Counted from the stretch's first letter, positions 23,340 through 36,670 are shown. The stretch: DNA of 64,000 nucleotides from Rusavskia elegans (GCA_011316305.1 SAUG01000042.1:124001-188000); one strand, 5' to 3'. The notes: generated by a model not told the origin, from the sequence alone. Program-made: numbers and translations.

Positions 23340-23655
23340 TATGTTCCCCTCGACAAGTTTGATGATAATATCCTCTACCACCCTACGCAGGATAATCCCC
23401 CAGCAATGGACTTTATCATCCGAGACGCAAGCTTGAAGAAGTACTTTGGTATTTCCTCAAAAATCGCTGGGAAATATGGTATGAAGAGATCACTCAAGAA
23501 CATTCTCAGTGAGGGGGGAGTAAAGACTGCGTACTACACGCATGTTATTGTGAATGGTGGGAATCAGGCACGTCTGTCTGTCCCTTGCGACCAGACAGAA
23601 TGGCCAAAAGAGTTTCCTTTCCAAGTCTGGGCAGCATGGATGGAATGTCCTCTAG

Positions 23656-25843
23656 GTAAGTAATATGGCGAGGAAGGGGAATAATAACCGGCTATGGTCG
23701 TTATGCTGCTTTGCTTGCGACAAGAAGCATAATTTCGGCTGCTATTGGCTACAGATTAGCAAGATACTCTCTCAGGATAATGTCTTAGACGTTCTCGACA
23801 TTGATACGCAACAGCAGGCTCGTTGTAGGAAATCAGAATTGATTGCAGATATCAGGTCAGTCAGCAAATCTCATACTTGACCTCAAAATTATCTTCTTCT
23901 TCTCATGTATGGCCAGTGATGGCCAGTGAGCGCGGGATCGAGCTTGGTGAGACGTAGAGCCTGCCCGCTTTGAATCAGAATAAGTTTACTCCTGTCATAT
24001 CACCAATGAGTTTTCCCTTGTGACACCTAGTATCAGCTCCACTCAATACAATGTATTCCGCAATACGTATCACATTCATAGCATCTTGTTGCATCAATTT
24101 TCGGACCGCTACCATAGACTTTAGAGTTCGTGCCGGCCAGCACTCTATTGAGATACTGGAACATCCAAACTCTTTATGCGAGGCAGATCCCTAACGCAGC
24201 CCCGACGGCGAAGTTATTGTATAGTTGGTGTATCTCCAAATTCCCCTTCTTATTGAACTCTTTTTGCCAGACCCGTATAAACCTCTAGAATGTTGAAGCA
24301 CCCGTCTTTCGATTCTTTACTCTCATCAGCGCCTGAAAATGAAGATGAAAGACGGAGAAAGTGAATTCGAACGGCATAAGTCGTGTGATTTCTTCCGCAT
24401 TGCATTGGTATTATCTCTGGCAGGCGCTTACCTCCTATTGCCTTGATCTCAGATCTTGCCACGTGCGACAAGCCATGGAAAAGACTCGTTGTGGTGGGCG
24501 CATCAAGCGTCAAAAGCTGCTGCCACGCGCATTAATTCAAATGTAGTTAATCACTGCGGGTGCGCTAAAGTTGTCACCCACGCATGAGGCAAGCCATGAT
24601 GACATAATGTGGGGGACCCCTTTCTTTTGGCAGAATCGTTTGGACACTTCGACTTGGCCGATTGGGCAGTCGATGCCTCGACTGCCAGCTAAATCAGATG
24701 CCCTGCCAATGCATGAGACTATAGGCTTAGTGCTCGGGTTTTTCTGCTCACCGCGAGACATCGCATAGTTATTTAAATTCATCACTGACTACTGCTTCCT
24801 CAATGACACTCTTACTGTCTTTAACCAATTCGATGGCCAGCATGGCTATGATGTTCCATGAGGAGAATATTCCCACAATATCAAAGATTGTGTCTCGTCC
24901 GGCATGTCGAAAATGGGTATGACAGAGCGATGGTTCTGGTTGCCGGGCATTGTGGCCGCAGACGTTTGTGAACGTGTAGACGCTTCTCCCTTCTTTACGG
25001 GATGCGAGCTGCGTGTGTAGCAAGCTAGGGTACCTAGTCGCAGCAGGTGTGGGCAATCAATCCGACACGGGTTTTAAAATTAGCTCCAACGTCAGCGGCT
25101 GCTGCACGTGATATATACCTCTACATGCGATACAATACGGCAAAATTCATTGCAAGTCCTTTCCTTGTCTGGGCTGCTATGGATCAGTATTCAAGGATAA
25201 CAAAATACGCAATAGGACTGACCGCGCAGAGCTTCAGTGAAGCAGGGATTAGGTAGATAGTGATACCCTACATACTCTACTATATGCTTTCAACACATAT
25301 GTCGTTATCAGAGAATAAACTAAGAACGGAGTGAATTGGTTACTGAATCGACTTCCCCTCGTACCTCGTCACACCGCTACAACATATTGGAGGAAAGGGG
25401 TGAGGGGTTGGTGGTTTTGCGTTGCCAAGCCCTCTCAGCGCGCTAAAAACGGACCTTTTGTCGCTGGCAGACCTCATCTCACATCAAAGCGTCAAAGGGG
25501 GACGTCGATTGCGAAGTACCTTATTTGAGATCCTGGTATTCCACCACTGGGCTCTGTATTCGGTTCAGTCCTCGAATCCACCACCGATACGTCCGCTCCT
25601 TCTTCGACTCCCCTACAGTCCTCTGCCACAATCGATCCACTGCCGCTTAGTTACTTCCTTCAGTTCCCACCATCAAGTCTTCCATCGCAGCGAAGCAGCT
25701 TATCAGCCTGGACAGTCCATCAGACTCACTCCCTAATACTTCCCAATTCTCCGTACCTTAGAGTACAGCGACCACGGAGTTGACCTTCGGTCTCTTGGAC
25801 ACCTCATGCAGCGCCCCTAATCTAATCGTATTTCTCCTTTACT
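23656..25843. other. Gene-poor stretch upstream of nik1
   Basis: Short open frames on both strands (for example 23665-23880 plus, 24250-24513 and 24769-25056 minus) show no recognisable family and contain no good ATG-to-splice path. The last 300 bp are pyrimidine-rich and probably the nik1 promoter and leader. Confidence 0.45.
25806..25820 (+). promoter_or_regulatory. Four-codon upstream ORF in the nik1 leader
   Basis: ATG CAG CGC CCC TAA (MQRP) ends 23 nt before the main ATG at 25844. It acts only if the transcript starts upstream of 25,806. Confidence 0.45.
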
Positions 25844-28800
25844 ATGTCTGACGAAGACGCTCTATCCACTGCTGCGGCCCTGATACACAACCTCGCAAAT
25901 GGCACTCCTCCGTCGTTTAACCCATCCGAACTTAAGCTTGGAGCTACCAACGGCACCACAAAGCCAAGCACCTCAGGCGGAAGGGTCAATCTACCTGGAC
26001 AACCAACCGCAGCGAAGTCATCTCTAGAGCATGAGCTACAGGCTCTATTCACTCGTGTCCAGCGCCTCGAGGCACAAGCTGGCGCCCCTAATAAACAAGT
26101 CCTGCCCGATACCCCTAACGATTCTGGTGGCCCTACTTCGCCCTTCGCTGCCTATGGATCAACACCCTCCCCACAAAAAGCCGCTGCAATCCCAGTCCGC
26201 TCTCATTCCGGTTCCGGTTCCGGCTCTGCACGTCAAGCCCATGTGTCCAGTCTGCTAGCTGGTCGAAATCGAAGTTTCAGTGACGAGGACTTCGGACACC
26301 TTCGTGAACACGTCGACAAACAAGCACAAGAGATCAAGATGCAGCGGAACACCATCACAGATATCAATGAGCAGCTGCTGCGGCAGCAAAAGGAAGCTTC
26401 TCATAACTTCGTCGTAGCACACAATGCCGAAATCGATAAGCTCCAGAAAGAGCTCCGGAAGAACCAACAAGCCAACCTTGCATTTCGAAAGATCCTGAAG
26501 GATATCGGAACCATTGTCACCAATGTTGCCAATGGCGACCTGAGTTGCAAAGTTCAGATTAATGACAAAGAGATGGACGACGAGATCCGCGATTTCAAGA
26601 TTGTTATCAACACAATGATGGATCAATTACAGGTCTTTGGTAGCGAAGTTTCCCGGGTCGCCCGCGAGGTCGGCACCGAAGGTAAACTGGGAGGCCAAGC
26701 CCAGATCACCGGAGTTAATGGCATTTGGGAGGAATTGACAAACAATGGTGAGTCGCCGCGTTGTCCACCTTCCGCGGTATTAATGCTTTATAGTCAACGA
26801 GATGGCCAAGAACCTTACACTGCAAGTGCGCGAAATTGCAGACGTCACCCAGGCGGTAGCCAAGGGTAACCTCGATATGAAAATCCACTATCCAGCTCGC
26901 GGAGAGATTGCCCAACTTCAAGAAACGATCAACACCATGGTGGATCAATTACGTACCTTCGCTGAAGAGGTTATCAAAGTCGCAAGAGATGTTGGTACCG
27001 AAGGGGTTCTTGGCGGCCAGGCACAAATTGCAGGGGTGGAAGGGATGTGGAGCCAATTGACGATCAACGTCAATGCCATGGCTACCAATCTCACCAACCA
27101 GGTCCGAGACATAGCCACTGTTACTACCGCAGTTGCCAAGGGTGATCTCACCCAGAAGGTTCAAGCCCAGTGCAAAGGCGAGATCTTCCAATTAAAATCC
27201 ACCATCAACTCCATGGTCGACCAGCTTAGGGTGTTCGCGCAGGAAGTCACTAAGATCGCGAGGGCAGTAGGTACCGATGGAGAATTAGGAGGTCAAGCAA
27301 CGGTCCATGATGTCGAAGGAACATGGCGAGACCTCACCGAGAACGTCAACGTCATGGCGATGAACCTTACAACCCAGGTTCGCGAGATTGCGTCGGTGAC
27401 CACGGCAGTCGCCCGTGGTGACTTGAGTCGTAAAGTCACAGCCGAGGTGAAAGGCGAGATCTTGGATCTGAAGGTTACGATCAATTCGATGGTCGATCGC
27501 CTCAACAACTTTGCTTTTGAGGTCAGCAAAGTCGCTCGCGAAGTGGGAACGGATGGTACTCTCGGTGGCCAAGCCAAGGTGGATAATGTTGAAGGCAAAT
27601 GGGCGGAGCTTACCGAGAATGTTAATACCATGGCCCTTAATCTCACCCAGCAAGTACGCGGTATCTCCGATGTCACACAGGCTATCGCCCGAGGTGATCT
27701 CAGCCAGAAGATCGAGGTCAATGCTCAGGGGGAAGTTCTAAGACTGAAAATGACCATCAACATCATGGTTGATCAGCTGGATGCCTTTGCTTCAGAGCTC
27801 AAGCGAGTAGCTCGGGATGTAGGTGTGGAGGGTAAGATGGGAGGCAAAGCTAACGTTAATAACGTCAGCGGCCGGTGGAAGGAGATCACTGAAGACGTCA
27901 ACACAATGGCGGATAACCTGACCTCGCAGGTTCGAGCATTTGGGGAAATTACAGATGCTGCGACCGATGGAGATTTCTCTAAGCTCATTGAAGTCAGCGC
28001 CTCTGGCGAGATGGGTGATCTCAAACGCAAGATCAACAAAATGATCTCCGACTTGAGGGATAGCATCCAGCGTAACACTACAGCGCGAGAGGCTGCAGAA
28101 TTGGCCAGCAAGACCAAATCCGAATTCCTCGCAAACATGAGCCACGAGATCCGGACACCCATGAACGGTATCATTGGAATGTCTCAGCTGACATTGGACT
28201 CTGATCTGGATAACCATCAGCGAGAGATGCTGAATATTGTCCATAACCTGGCCAACAGCCTTTTGACTATTATCGACGACATTCTGGACATCTCCAAGAT
28301 TGAGGCCAACCGGATGGATATGGAACAAATCAACTTCTCGATGAGAGGCTCGATTTTCAATGCACTGAAAACTCTTGCTGTGAGGGCCACCACCAAAAAA
28401 CTCAACTTGGCATACCAAGTGGAACCGTCAGTGCCTGATCATGTCGTTGGGGACCCGCATCGACTCCGCCAAATCATCACGAATCTTGTCGGAAATGCAG
28501 TCAAATTCACGGACCAAGGAGAAATCAAAGTTTCCATCGGCCATGCACCGCTGATCGAGGTTGGAGAAGACGAATTTGCGTTCAAATTTGCCGTGACTGA
28601 CACGGGTATCGGCATTCAGGAGGACAAGCTGGGCCTCATTTTCGATACATTCCAGCAGGCCGATGGCTCTACGACACGAAAATTTGGTGGCACCGGGCTG
28701 GGCCTTTCCATATCTAAGAAGCTCGTGACGTTGATGGGCGGCGAGCTTTGGGTTGAGTCTGTCTATGGTAGTGGGAGCACGTTCTTCTTCACCTGCGTTG

Positions 28801-29928
28801 TGAAACTCGGCACCGAAGAAATCAGAGGCGTTGTCAAGCAGATCGTGAGGTACAAGAAACGTCGCGTTCTCTTCATTGATACAGGGAGGACTGGCTGTAC
28901 TCGAGAGCTGATGGATATGCTGAAGCTTCTCGGTCTTCAGCCTTCCTCAATCCTCGCGACTAGTTTGTTTCCTCAACTTCCGGCTGTCGGCTCACCAATT
29001 AAAACGATCGACTACGAGGTCATTATGGTTGACACGCTCTCGAGTGCAGTCGAGATACGAAAGCACGATTCCTTACGCTTCATCCCGATCGTTCTTTTCG
29101 CTCCTGCCGTGTGTCTCAGTATGAAGTTGGCACTCGATTACGGAATTAATTCTTACCTCACAGCCCCGTGCAAAGCCATCGACATGGGCAATTGTATGGT
29201 CCCTGCATTGGAGAACCGCCAGACACAGACATCATCCGATCACTCCAAGTCGTTTGAGATTCTTCTGGCCGAAGACAATGTGGTTAACCAACGCCTGGCG
29301 GTCAAAATCCTGGAGAAATATAACCATGGCGTCACGGTTGCCAACAACGGCCTCGAGGCTTTCCAGGCGATCCAGAAGCGGCGCTTCGACGTAATCCTGA
29401 TGGACGTGCAGATGCCTGTGATGGGTGGCTTCGAAGCGACGGGAAAGATCCGCGAGTACGAGCTGACGGAAGGGCTTGTGCGAACGCCGATCATCGCGCT
29501 CACGGCACATGCCATGTTGGGAGACCGCGAGAAGTGTATTGCGGCCCAGATGGACGAGTATCTCACCAAGCCACTCAAGCAAAACGTGATGATGCAGACA
29601 ATCCTCAAGTGCGCGACGCTGGGAGGCAAACTGCTGGCCAGCGGTAAAGAGGCTCGACTGTCGGTGAGCGATGTTGAAAACAGTCCGCCATCGTCGTCGA
29701 CTTCTTCGGGCTCGACATCGGCCAAGCCAACGAGCAAGCGCCCTCTACTTGAGCATCGGTCGATCACGAGTATTGAAAACACGGTAACGTCCAGCGAGAG
29801 CCCGTCGATCGTCACGGCGGACCAGCAGGATCCGCTGGAACGGGTAAGTGGTCCTCCCGGTTCGAACCGTACCGTGCCGGGGCACAGCTAATCGATCCCA
29901 GATCTTGATACGCGCGCACAGCAGTTGA
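25844..29928 (+). CDS. nik1: Group III hybrid histidine kinase (Nik1/Os-1)
   Basis: Exons 25844-26747, 26794-29843 and 29902-29928 (introns 46 and 58 bp) give 1326 residues. There is no membrane segment. An N-terminal Ser/Pro-rich region and coiled coil lead to six HAMP units of about 92 residues (roughly 215-735). HisKA follows with the phospho-acceptor His752 in [14 protein letters not shown], then HATPase_c with N box [16 protein letters not shown] and GTGLGL. A receiver domain has Asp1172 in [12 protein letters not shown] and Lys in DEYLTKPL. In filamentous fungi this cytosolic kinase controls the HOG osmostress MAPK pathway through Ypd1 and Ssk1 and is the protein through which phenylpyrrole and dicarboximide fungicides act. 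The 27-nt last exon (ILIRAHSS) is inferred from a good donor and acceptor. Confidence 0.97.
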
Positions 29929-31905
29929 TGTGAGCGACATTTCCGAAGTATGAGCGTACTATTTGGCATGCAGGCTTTCATGAGCGCTTGGAGTTCCGGA
30001 ACGGGGTGCGAATGAAGCATAGCGTTTGCATCAGGGCTGCGGGTGACAAGGGTAGGGGCTAGGCTTTCAGCAGCAGGAGTGTGGAGTTTGTGGATCACCA
30101 GCTTCAACGGCGAGATCAAGGAAAGGAACCCATCTGGAAGGCTGCTGTATGCGTGGGAGCGACTGGTGACGGCCGACCCCTCCCGCGATGATTTGCTACG
30201 ATTTCAGCAATGGGCTCCTATATCTCTTCGGAAGGTTACTTGTCATCTTGAGTGATACCATGTGCCGGTCCTGCTTAACAGGAAATAGCAGTAAGTCCTC
30301 GTGATGTCGATACTAAGTCTCCAAGATAGTGTAGTCTCCATGATTCTGTTGAAGAATAGTCTGATCAATACAATAAGTTTGCCGATTGTATTGACTGAAT
30401 GTGATGATGTAGGTTCCCTCTCATATATTTACCTCGGGTCTATGAAATACCTGCAGACTTCATGACCCATCTTCCCAACCCATCTCTTCCTAGGTTCTCT
30501 ATCGAAAAGTAATTCTGGTATCATAATCGAATTGATCACGCTCGAAGCCGAAAGCCAGCCATATAAGTCAGTGTCCGCCGTCATTATTAGGTCGCCATTG
30601 TGAAATTTAGTCGAAGCGTTACCTAGTGGCCGATTCGTTGGCTATCACGTAAAACTTGGTCCCCAGAATTATACAGAGTAGAAGAGTAGAATGGATTACA
30701 GAATCATAGCATGGGCTGTCCCTACCAGCAAGAGGCAGCAGCCCTCCGGAGATCTGGGAACTTCAGATCCAAAGGGAGAGGCACGTAGGCGTAGGTCTGC
30801 TGATGTCAATGTAATTCATGCTATTCTGATGACCGAGGTGGAGAAAACTTTCGCGATGCCAGTCGGAGGCGAGGAAGGAGCCCTGTTGAGTCAGTGCGCA
30901 TTCGATCATTTGGCGTTTTCCACGCGCGCATAACCCTTTATTATGATAGATCGAATCCCGGCAGTCCTGCAAGTGCAAGTAAGGGGGTTAAAAGCGTAGT
31001 AGTATCTGACGCGCATTAGAAGTATATATACCTTTTTACCGAACTTATGATGGGCCTGGCGTGTGTTGACGTGATCGGTGGAGGTGTATAATTATTGCCT
31101 TTCTTCAAGGGGCCTATCCTTTTCAGGGTATTGGCGGAGGCGTCGATAACTCGCACCTGAATCATCCCTTTCACTGATTGTGAGAACGGCCACCACTCCT
31201 GTTCAGATGAATTTCAAGAGTGCGGCAGAGCAGTGTTGGAGTTCTCTTCATGATCTGGCGTTTCTCGCTCTCTTTGTTGCTGCCAGGTGAAGGGGCAGTA
31301 AGCGCTCGAAAAGGCTCAAGCATTCAACAGCTGATATAGCTGTCGGAAACGTGTATGAACACTATTGGATGAGATTTTCAAGATTCGAGATGTGAGCTGC
31401 AGCAGGAAGTGTCGCGAGGCCACCAATGCCTTAAGGGGTTCTAGCGTGCTCTTATAATTTGGTCCACATGCGCATCATTCTCACAGCGTATGGAATATCT
31501 CTTGGCACGGCAGGCACCTTCATTCGACGACACCTCTCTTCCTACTTGGACATATTCCTCCCTTGTGTTTCTGTTTTGCATCGAGTGTTGAATTCCCTTG
31601 TTTGTACCTTACTCCCATTCACTGTATTAGTAACCGCCAATTCACGCTTTTGCGTTGTGTTGTCTTCGGTCTCATCTCTCGTGCTGATTATTGTTGTTGA
31701 ACAAAGCTCCGGCAGGAACCGAATCCCCCATCAGCCAAGCTCAGCCTCCTCTACACCCAGTGCCTTGCCGCATCCAAAGCTTGCCTGTCCTATTCCAAAC
31801 TTCTTGCTGACTCACCAGCGAAAGAGCCGGCCTTGCCACCATCCACAGCCTTAACCTATTACGAGGCCTTGACCTTGTCGCCTATGCTTCACCGGCACAG
31901 CAACC
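29929..31905. other. 2-kb intergenic region
   Basis: 3' side of nik1 and promoter of the SNF2-RING gene. The last 400 bp are C/T-rich, typical of a fungal leader. An out-of-frame ATG at 31,884 overlaps the main start. No gene recognised. Confidence 0.45.
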
Positions 31906-34900
31906 ATGAACAATCCATTCAGCGACCCTGTCCTTCAAGTCATGGACGATTCTGCAAACTACGACTTTGGCTTCGATCCTGATGAAGCTCCTCAATCATC
32001 AGCAGGCGACACTGAACTGCCATCCTTGTATTCACAGTACGATGGGACTAACGACGAGAATAGCCCGTTCGATACTACTGCCAGCTCTTCTCCTACCGCT
32101 CGCCTCTCCACCTACCAGACTCCGAATGCGAATTCGAACCCGAACTCTCGAAAACGAGTCCGCGGAAGCCTAGATAATTCCACCCTGAACGCCGAAAACC
32201 TAGCCAAGTCAAGGAAGACTACACCAAGCCCAGCCCTTACTGGCAACACAACCCCAGCTTCATTCGATACCTTCGATTTCTCTGCTGACCCTCATATGCT
32301 CAACCTGCTTGGTGGGAATCCCAAAGATCACTTGGCCGAGATGCTGAAGGAGCAGCGGGAGCACGAGCAGGCAATCCGGGACAAGAAAAAGCAGGAGGAG
32401 AGCGATGCTATATTGGCGAGACAGTTAGCCGAAAATGGTTATCTGCTGCCATCGCTGTCCAGCAATAATTATCCAGCCACGAGTCAAAGTCTTCTCGACT
32501 CTAGTGGCAGGATCCGGAGGCCCCGTCCATCACCCTCGCAAACCTTGATTCCTCAGTCTAGCTTCAGCTTATCTCCCTTACAATCCAACGCCCCTTCGTC
32601 AAGCTTTACAAGACCCAAGCGCGAGGAGGTAGAGGAAGACCAGCTACTGTCACCACCTCGGCGAGAGCAGGGTTTCCACCTTTTGCAGTCGTCTAGCCCC
32701 AGTTCGCGCCAGCCACCCCACCCCCAGCAGCCCCAGGGCTCCACTGATTTCATCAATCTGGACAGCGATGACGACGACAGCTTCTACAAGACATATACCC
32801 AGCCTTTCGAGGATGAAAAACAAGCTGTCAATAACCATATGCAAGGGATAGTTTCTACCGGCCCACAATGGACCGAAAATACCGTCCGAGAAAGTGCAGA
32901 CGTCGATCCCTTTGGTGCCGTCGCTGGCAGCTCTAGCACTCGCTTCAATGATTACGGAGCACTCGGCTTTGGTGGAACTGGAGGTGCGAGTGTGTACAAT
33001 GCCCCTTCAAACATCGCATTTGGTACCCCATCCAACCTGGTCGGATGGGGGAGCAGGATGAGTGGCTTTGGCCAGAGCGTGAAGGACATGGCCCGCGGAG
33101 TTCTGACTTCTGCAAACGACATGCTCAATTCACAAAATCCAAATCAATTCAGCGGTCTTGGTTCGTATTCAAACCCGTTGCCCTTGCCTTCTTCGCCGGA
33201 CGCTAGCGATCATCCTTTTCCCCTCTATCCCCAGTCAAATATCATGAGTGACCCAGAACGTTTGGGAAAAACATCAACAGAGTACGAGGAGTACATGAAT
33301 CGCTATAGGGAGCGGTATGACTATCTAACCAATGATCCCACTAGAACCTTGGCCGAGATCAAGGATCTCCTCAACAACATCCGGCCAGATGAAGACCTTC
33401 CCCCTGAGAACCGTGAAGGAACACCAGATGCTATGGTTTTTCCTCTTATGGAGCATCAGAAGCTTGGTTTGACTTGGTTGAAGTCGATGGAGGTGGGTAC
33501 AAACAAAGGTGGCATCTTGGCCGATGGTATGGGCCTTGGGAAGACGATCCAGGCGATTGCGCTCATGGTGAGCCGGAGATCTACGGATCTCAGTTGCAAA
33601 ACGACTCTCATTATTGCACCTGTTGCCCTGATGAAGCAGTGGGAACGCGAGATCCAGACAAAGCTGAAAATCAACAACGAGCATCGATTGACGACCTACA
33701 CTTTACACGGGTCAGGCCGTCAAGCAACGTGGGAAGATCTGAAGACGTATGACGTCGTCCTGACCACATTCGGTACTCTTTCATCTGAAGTTAAGCGTAA
33801 AGCAATCATCGATCAGGCGAAGCGGACGAACCCTAACTGGAGGCCCATCACCAAAGCCGATCGTCTTCCACTTCTCGGGGACGAATGTAAATGGTACCGG
33901 GTTATCATTGACGAAGCACAGTGCATCAAGAACAGGAACACCAAAGCCGCACTCGGAGCTTGTGCTTTGCGGAGCCAAACAAGATTTGCCATGTCGGGCA
34001 CGCCAATGCAGAACAACATTACCGAGTTGTATTCTCTGATTCGTTTCCTCCACATCAAACCGTACAGCGATTTCAACAAGTTCAGCATAGACTTCGCGAG
34101 ACCCATGAAAAGTTCCTACGGAGAAGAGAAGGACAGAGCATTGCAGAAGTTGCGGGCGCTTCTTAAGGCAATTTTACTACGCCGCGACAAGAAATCCACA
34201 ATCGACGGAAAGCCCATTCTGGACCTGCCGGAGCGCAGCACCACGTCGCAACATGCAGCGTTCAGTGAAGCTGAGCAGGAATTCTACAATGCCGTGGAAA
34301 GCAAGTCCCAGCTCCAGTTCAACAAATATCTCAGAGCAGGGACCATTGGTCGTAACTATTCGAATGTCCTTGTATTGCTTCTTCGGTTGCGACAGGCTTG
34401 CTGTCACCCCCATCTGATCAAGGACTTCGGCGTGCCCTCCAGTGCTGCTGAAGCTACCTCGGAAGATTTGGAGAAAATGGCCAGGGAACTGGCGCCAGAC
34501 GTCATTGCACGTATCATCGAGCAGGGAGATCGAAATGACCACAGCGGCTTGGAGTGTCCTGTCTGTATGGACGCCACTGAAAATGCGACGATCTTTGTGC
34601 CGTGTGGCCACAATACCTGCTCTGAGTGTTTCGCTAGGATATCTGACCCGTCACAAGCCATTGCCAACGGTGATGATGGCGAGAGCAACCTGAAGTGTCC
34701 GCAATGTCGTGCGAAGATCGTGAAATCCAAGCTCACGGACCACGTCACCTTTAAGAAGATACATGTACAGAGCTTGTCCGCTGCCGAAGAAGTGGCGAAT
34801 GAGCTTGAGGTCCCTGACAGCGAGTCCGACGATGACACCACAGAAGATGAAGGCACCGATCTTGGGGGTTTCATTGTTGACGACGACGAAGAGACGACCG

Positions 34901-35692
34901 ACGACGATAAGGGCTACCGGAAGGGCAAGACGCCTTTTGAGCGTTGTTGGAACCCCAATAAGAACAAGTCAAAGAAAGAAAAGCCATCCAAAGGCAAGGG
35001 CAAAGCTGAACCCAAGGCTCCCAAGAAGACCCTGGCTCAGCTTAAGAAAGAGAGCATGCGCAACATCAAAGCCAAAAAGAAGTATCTCGCTCGTGTGCGA
35101 AAGACATGGGAGAGCAGCGCGAAGATTGAAAGGACCATGGAGATACTCCAAGCCACGAATGCTCGCAAGGAAGGCGAGAAAACCATCATTTTCAGCCAAT
35201 TCACCTCTTTGCTCGACCTCCTCGAGGTTCCCATCTATGATCAAGGCATGAAGTATCAGCGCTACGATGGCAGCATGTCATCCAACGCACGTAATGATGC
35301 AGTCATGGAGTTCACCGACAAGCCAGAGTGCAAGATCATGCTCGTGTCTCTGCGGGCCGGTAACGCGGGACTTAATCTCGTGGCTGCGTCTCAGGTCATC
35401 ATCATGGATCCTTTCTGGAATCCTTACGTTGAGGAGCAGGCCATCGACCGTGCTCACCGTATCGGACAGCGTAAACCAGTGCAGGTCCATCGTATCTTAG
35501 TCCCCGGAACGGTCGAGGACCGGATTCTTGAGCTGCAAGAGAAGAAGAGAGCCATGATTGAAAGTGCTCTGGATGAGAACGCCAGCAAAGAAGTCAGCAG
35601 ACTGGGTGAAAAAGAACTAGCCTTCCTCTTCGTAAGTAACCCCCGAGGGAGTTTGCATCCTTCACTGACAAGATCAGGGTGTTCGATCCTAA
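31906..35692 (+). CDS. uls1: SNF2-family ATPase with RING finger (Uls1/Ris1-like)
   Basis: Exons 31906-35631 and 35678-35692 (46-bp intron, GTAAGT donor) give 1246 residues ending FLFGVRS. Residues 1-500 are disordered and contain DFINLDSDDDD near 281, a typical SUMO-interacting motif. The ATPase follows: GGILADGMGLGKTIQ (Walker A), IIDEAQCIKN, and the late helicase motif AIDRAHRIGQRKPVQ. A C3HC4 RING (residues 884-934, CPVCMDAT to CPQCR) is inserted between the two helicase lobes, as in Rad5, Rad16 and Uls1. Absence of a HIRAN domain and presence of the SUMO motif favour Uls1/Ris1, a SUMO-targeted DNA translocase and ubiquitin ligase acting in genome maintenance. An acidic insert and a Lys-rich insert follow the RING. 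Confidence 0.92.
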
Positions 35693-36479
35693 GAAGCCTT
35701 GCGGCACCGAAATGATAACACTGTATTCACCCTGTACACTACCCATCACAACAACATCGAACATCATTCTTCGCATCTGTTACACCAGATTGCCGCTCCG
35801 TATAAGCACGCTGTACAACTACGTCAGCCCTGTTTGAGATACAGGAACATGAGCGTCAGCTCTCGCTGTCATTCTTGAGAAATTCATTGTTAATACGCAC
35901 TCCCGCTTGTATAGACAGGCGACAATACGAACTACGGCCTTGCTTTCAAACCGTTACCCATAATCGCAACAACACCACATAATCAGAGGTTAAATTCACC
36001 ATCACACCATTCGCTGTACAATTCCCCGCTCCCATCCAAAAAACGCCGGGATGAGAGTCGGGTCAACAATTAGATTTTACTACTTTTCGAATAAATTACA
36101 ACACCAACAATGACGAATGATTATCCCAAGCCTCCAAACCCGAGCTCGGGATAGGGGTAAGGCGGGAGGCTCGCTTTGATACGAGGAGGGGCGTTGCTGG
36201 TTGGCTTGATCAGGAATACCCTAGTGCAGGTTACTACATTTCTGGAGGCTTTTGTGCTTATGCTATCAGCGAGGGAAAGGATGACATATGAATTAAGGCG
36301 GGGAGCTTTTGTCGGTGCAAGGGGCGCTTCCGGAGACATCGACATCATCATCGGACTTGCATTATTTGTTATATGATTCTACTTAGACTTGCTGATTACA
36401 GAACATTTGGTATTTTATCGTAGCGGAATTTGATGGCCTATATGGCTCAACGGAATTTTTTTGAAAGAGAGAGGAAGAG

Positions 36480-36603
36480 TGTGTGTGCATATATATATGG
36501 TATATGAGTGTATGTATATATCTGTTTGTGTGTATGTGTGTGTGTGTGTGTGTATTTCATGAGCGCAATTGACCTGAAATGCCAATATATATATAGATAT
36601 ATT
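36480..36603. repeat. TG/TA microsatellite tract
   Basis: Interrupted GT runs (including eleven GT units at about 36,531-36,553) flanked by ATATAT runs on both sides. Confidence 0.85.
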
Positions 36604-36643
36604 CACATTCCCCAATCCCCAACCCCTTATCCATCCACATCCC

Positions 36644-36670
36644 CCTCCTTCCTTCCTTCCTTTCTTCCTT
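36644..36670. repeat. CCTT simple repeat
   Basis: CCTTCCTTCCTTCC followed by TTTCTTCCTTCCC, a pure pyrimidine tetranucleotide tract. Confidence 0.8.

Larger units (their letters stand above)
22441..23655 (+). pseudogene. Unrecognised gene disrupted by a miniature LTR element
   Basis: The 5' part (22441-22794, 117 codons, starting MSLNGAPEGLVKDP) ends at a stop. Frame shifts and a TAA near 22,881 follow before a segment in frame with ELHAHEIEI. The LTR element at 22,916-23,334 then interrupts it. Immediately after the right target copy the frame continues YVPLDKFDDNILYHP to PFQVWAAWMECPL, ending at a GTAAGT donor at 23,656. Joining the two sides across a single AGATC gives EIEIYVPLDKFDD, so the host was coding here before insertion. 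I do not recognise the family. The stops outside the element show that it was dead, or spliced in a way I cannot see. Confidence 0.55.

Noticed and set aside
26945..28418. Antisense open frames across nik1
   Set aside because: Long minus frames recur with the HAMP repeat period and have no independent coding character.
29858..29890. tRNA-like GGTTCGAACC B-box near the nik1 3' end
   Set aside because: No A-box or cloverleaf can be drawn around it, and it lies inside the inferred last nik1 intron.
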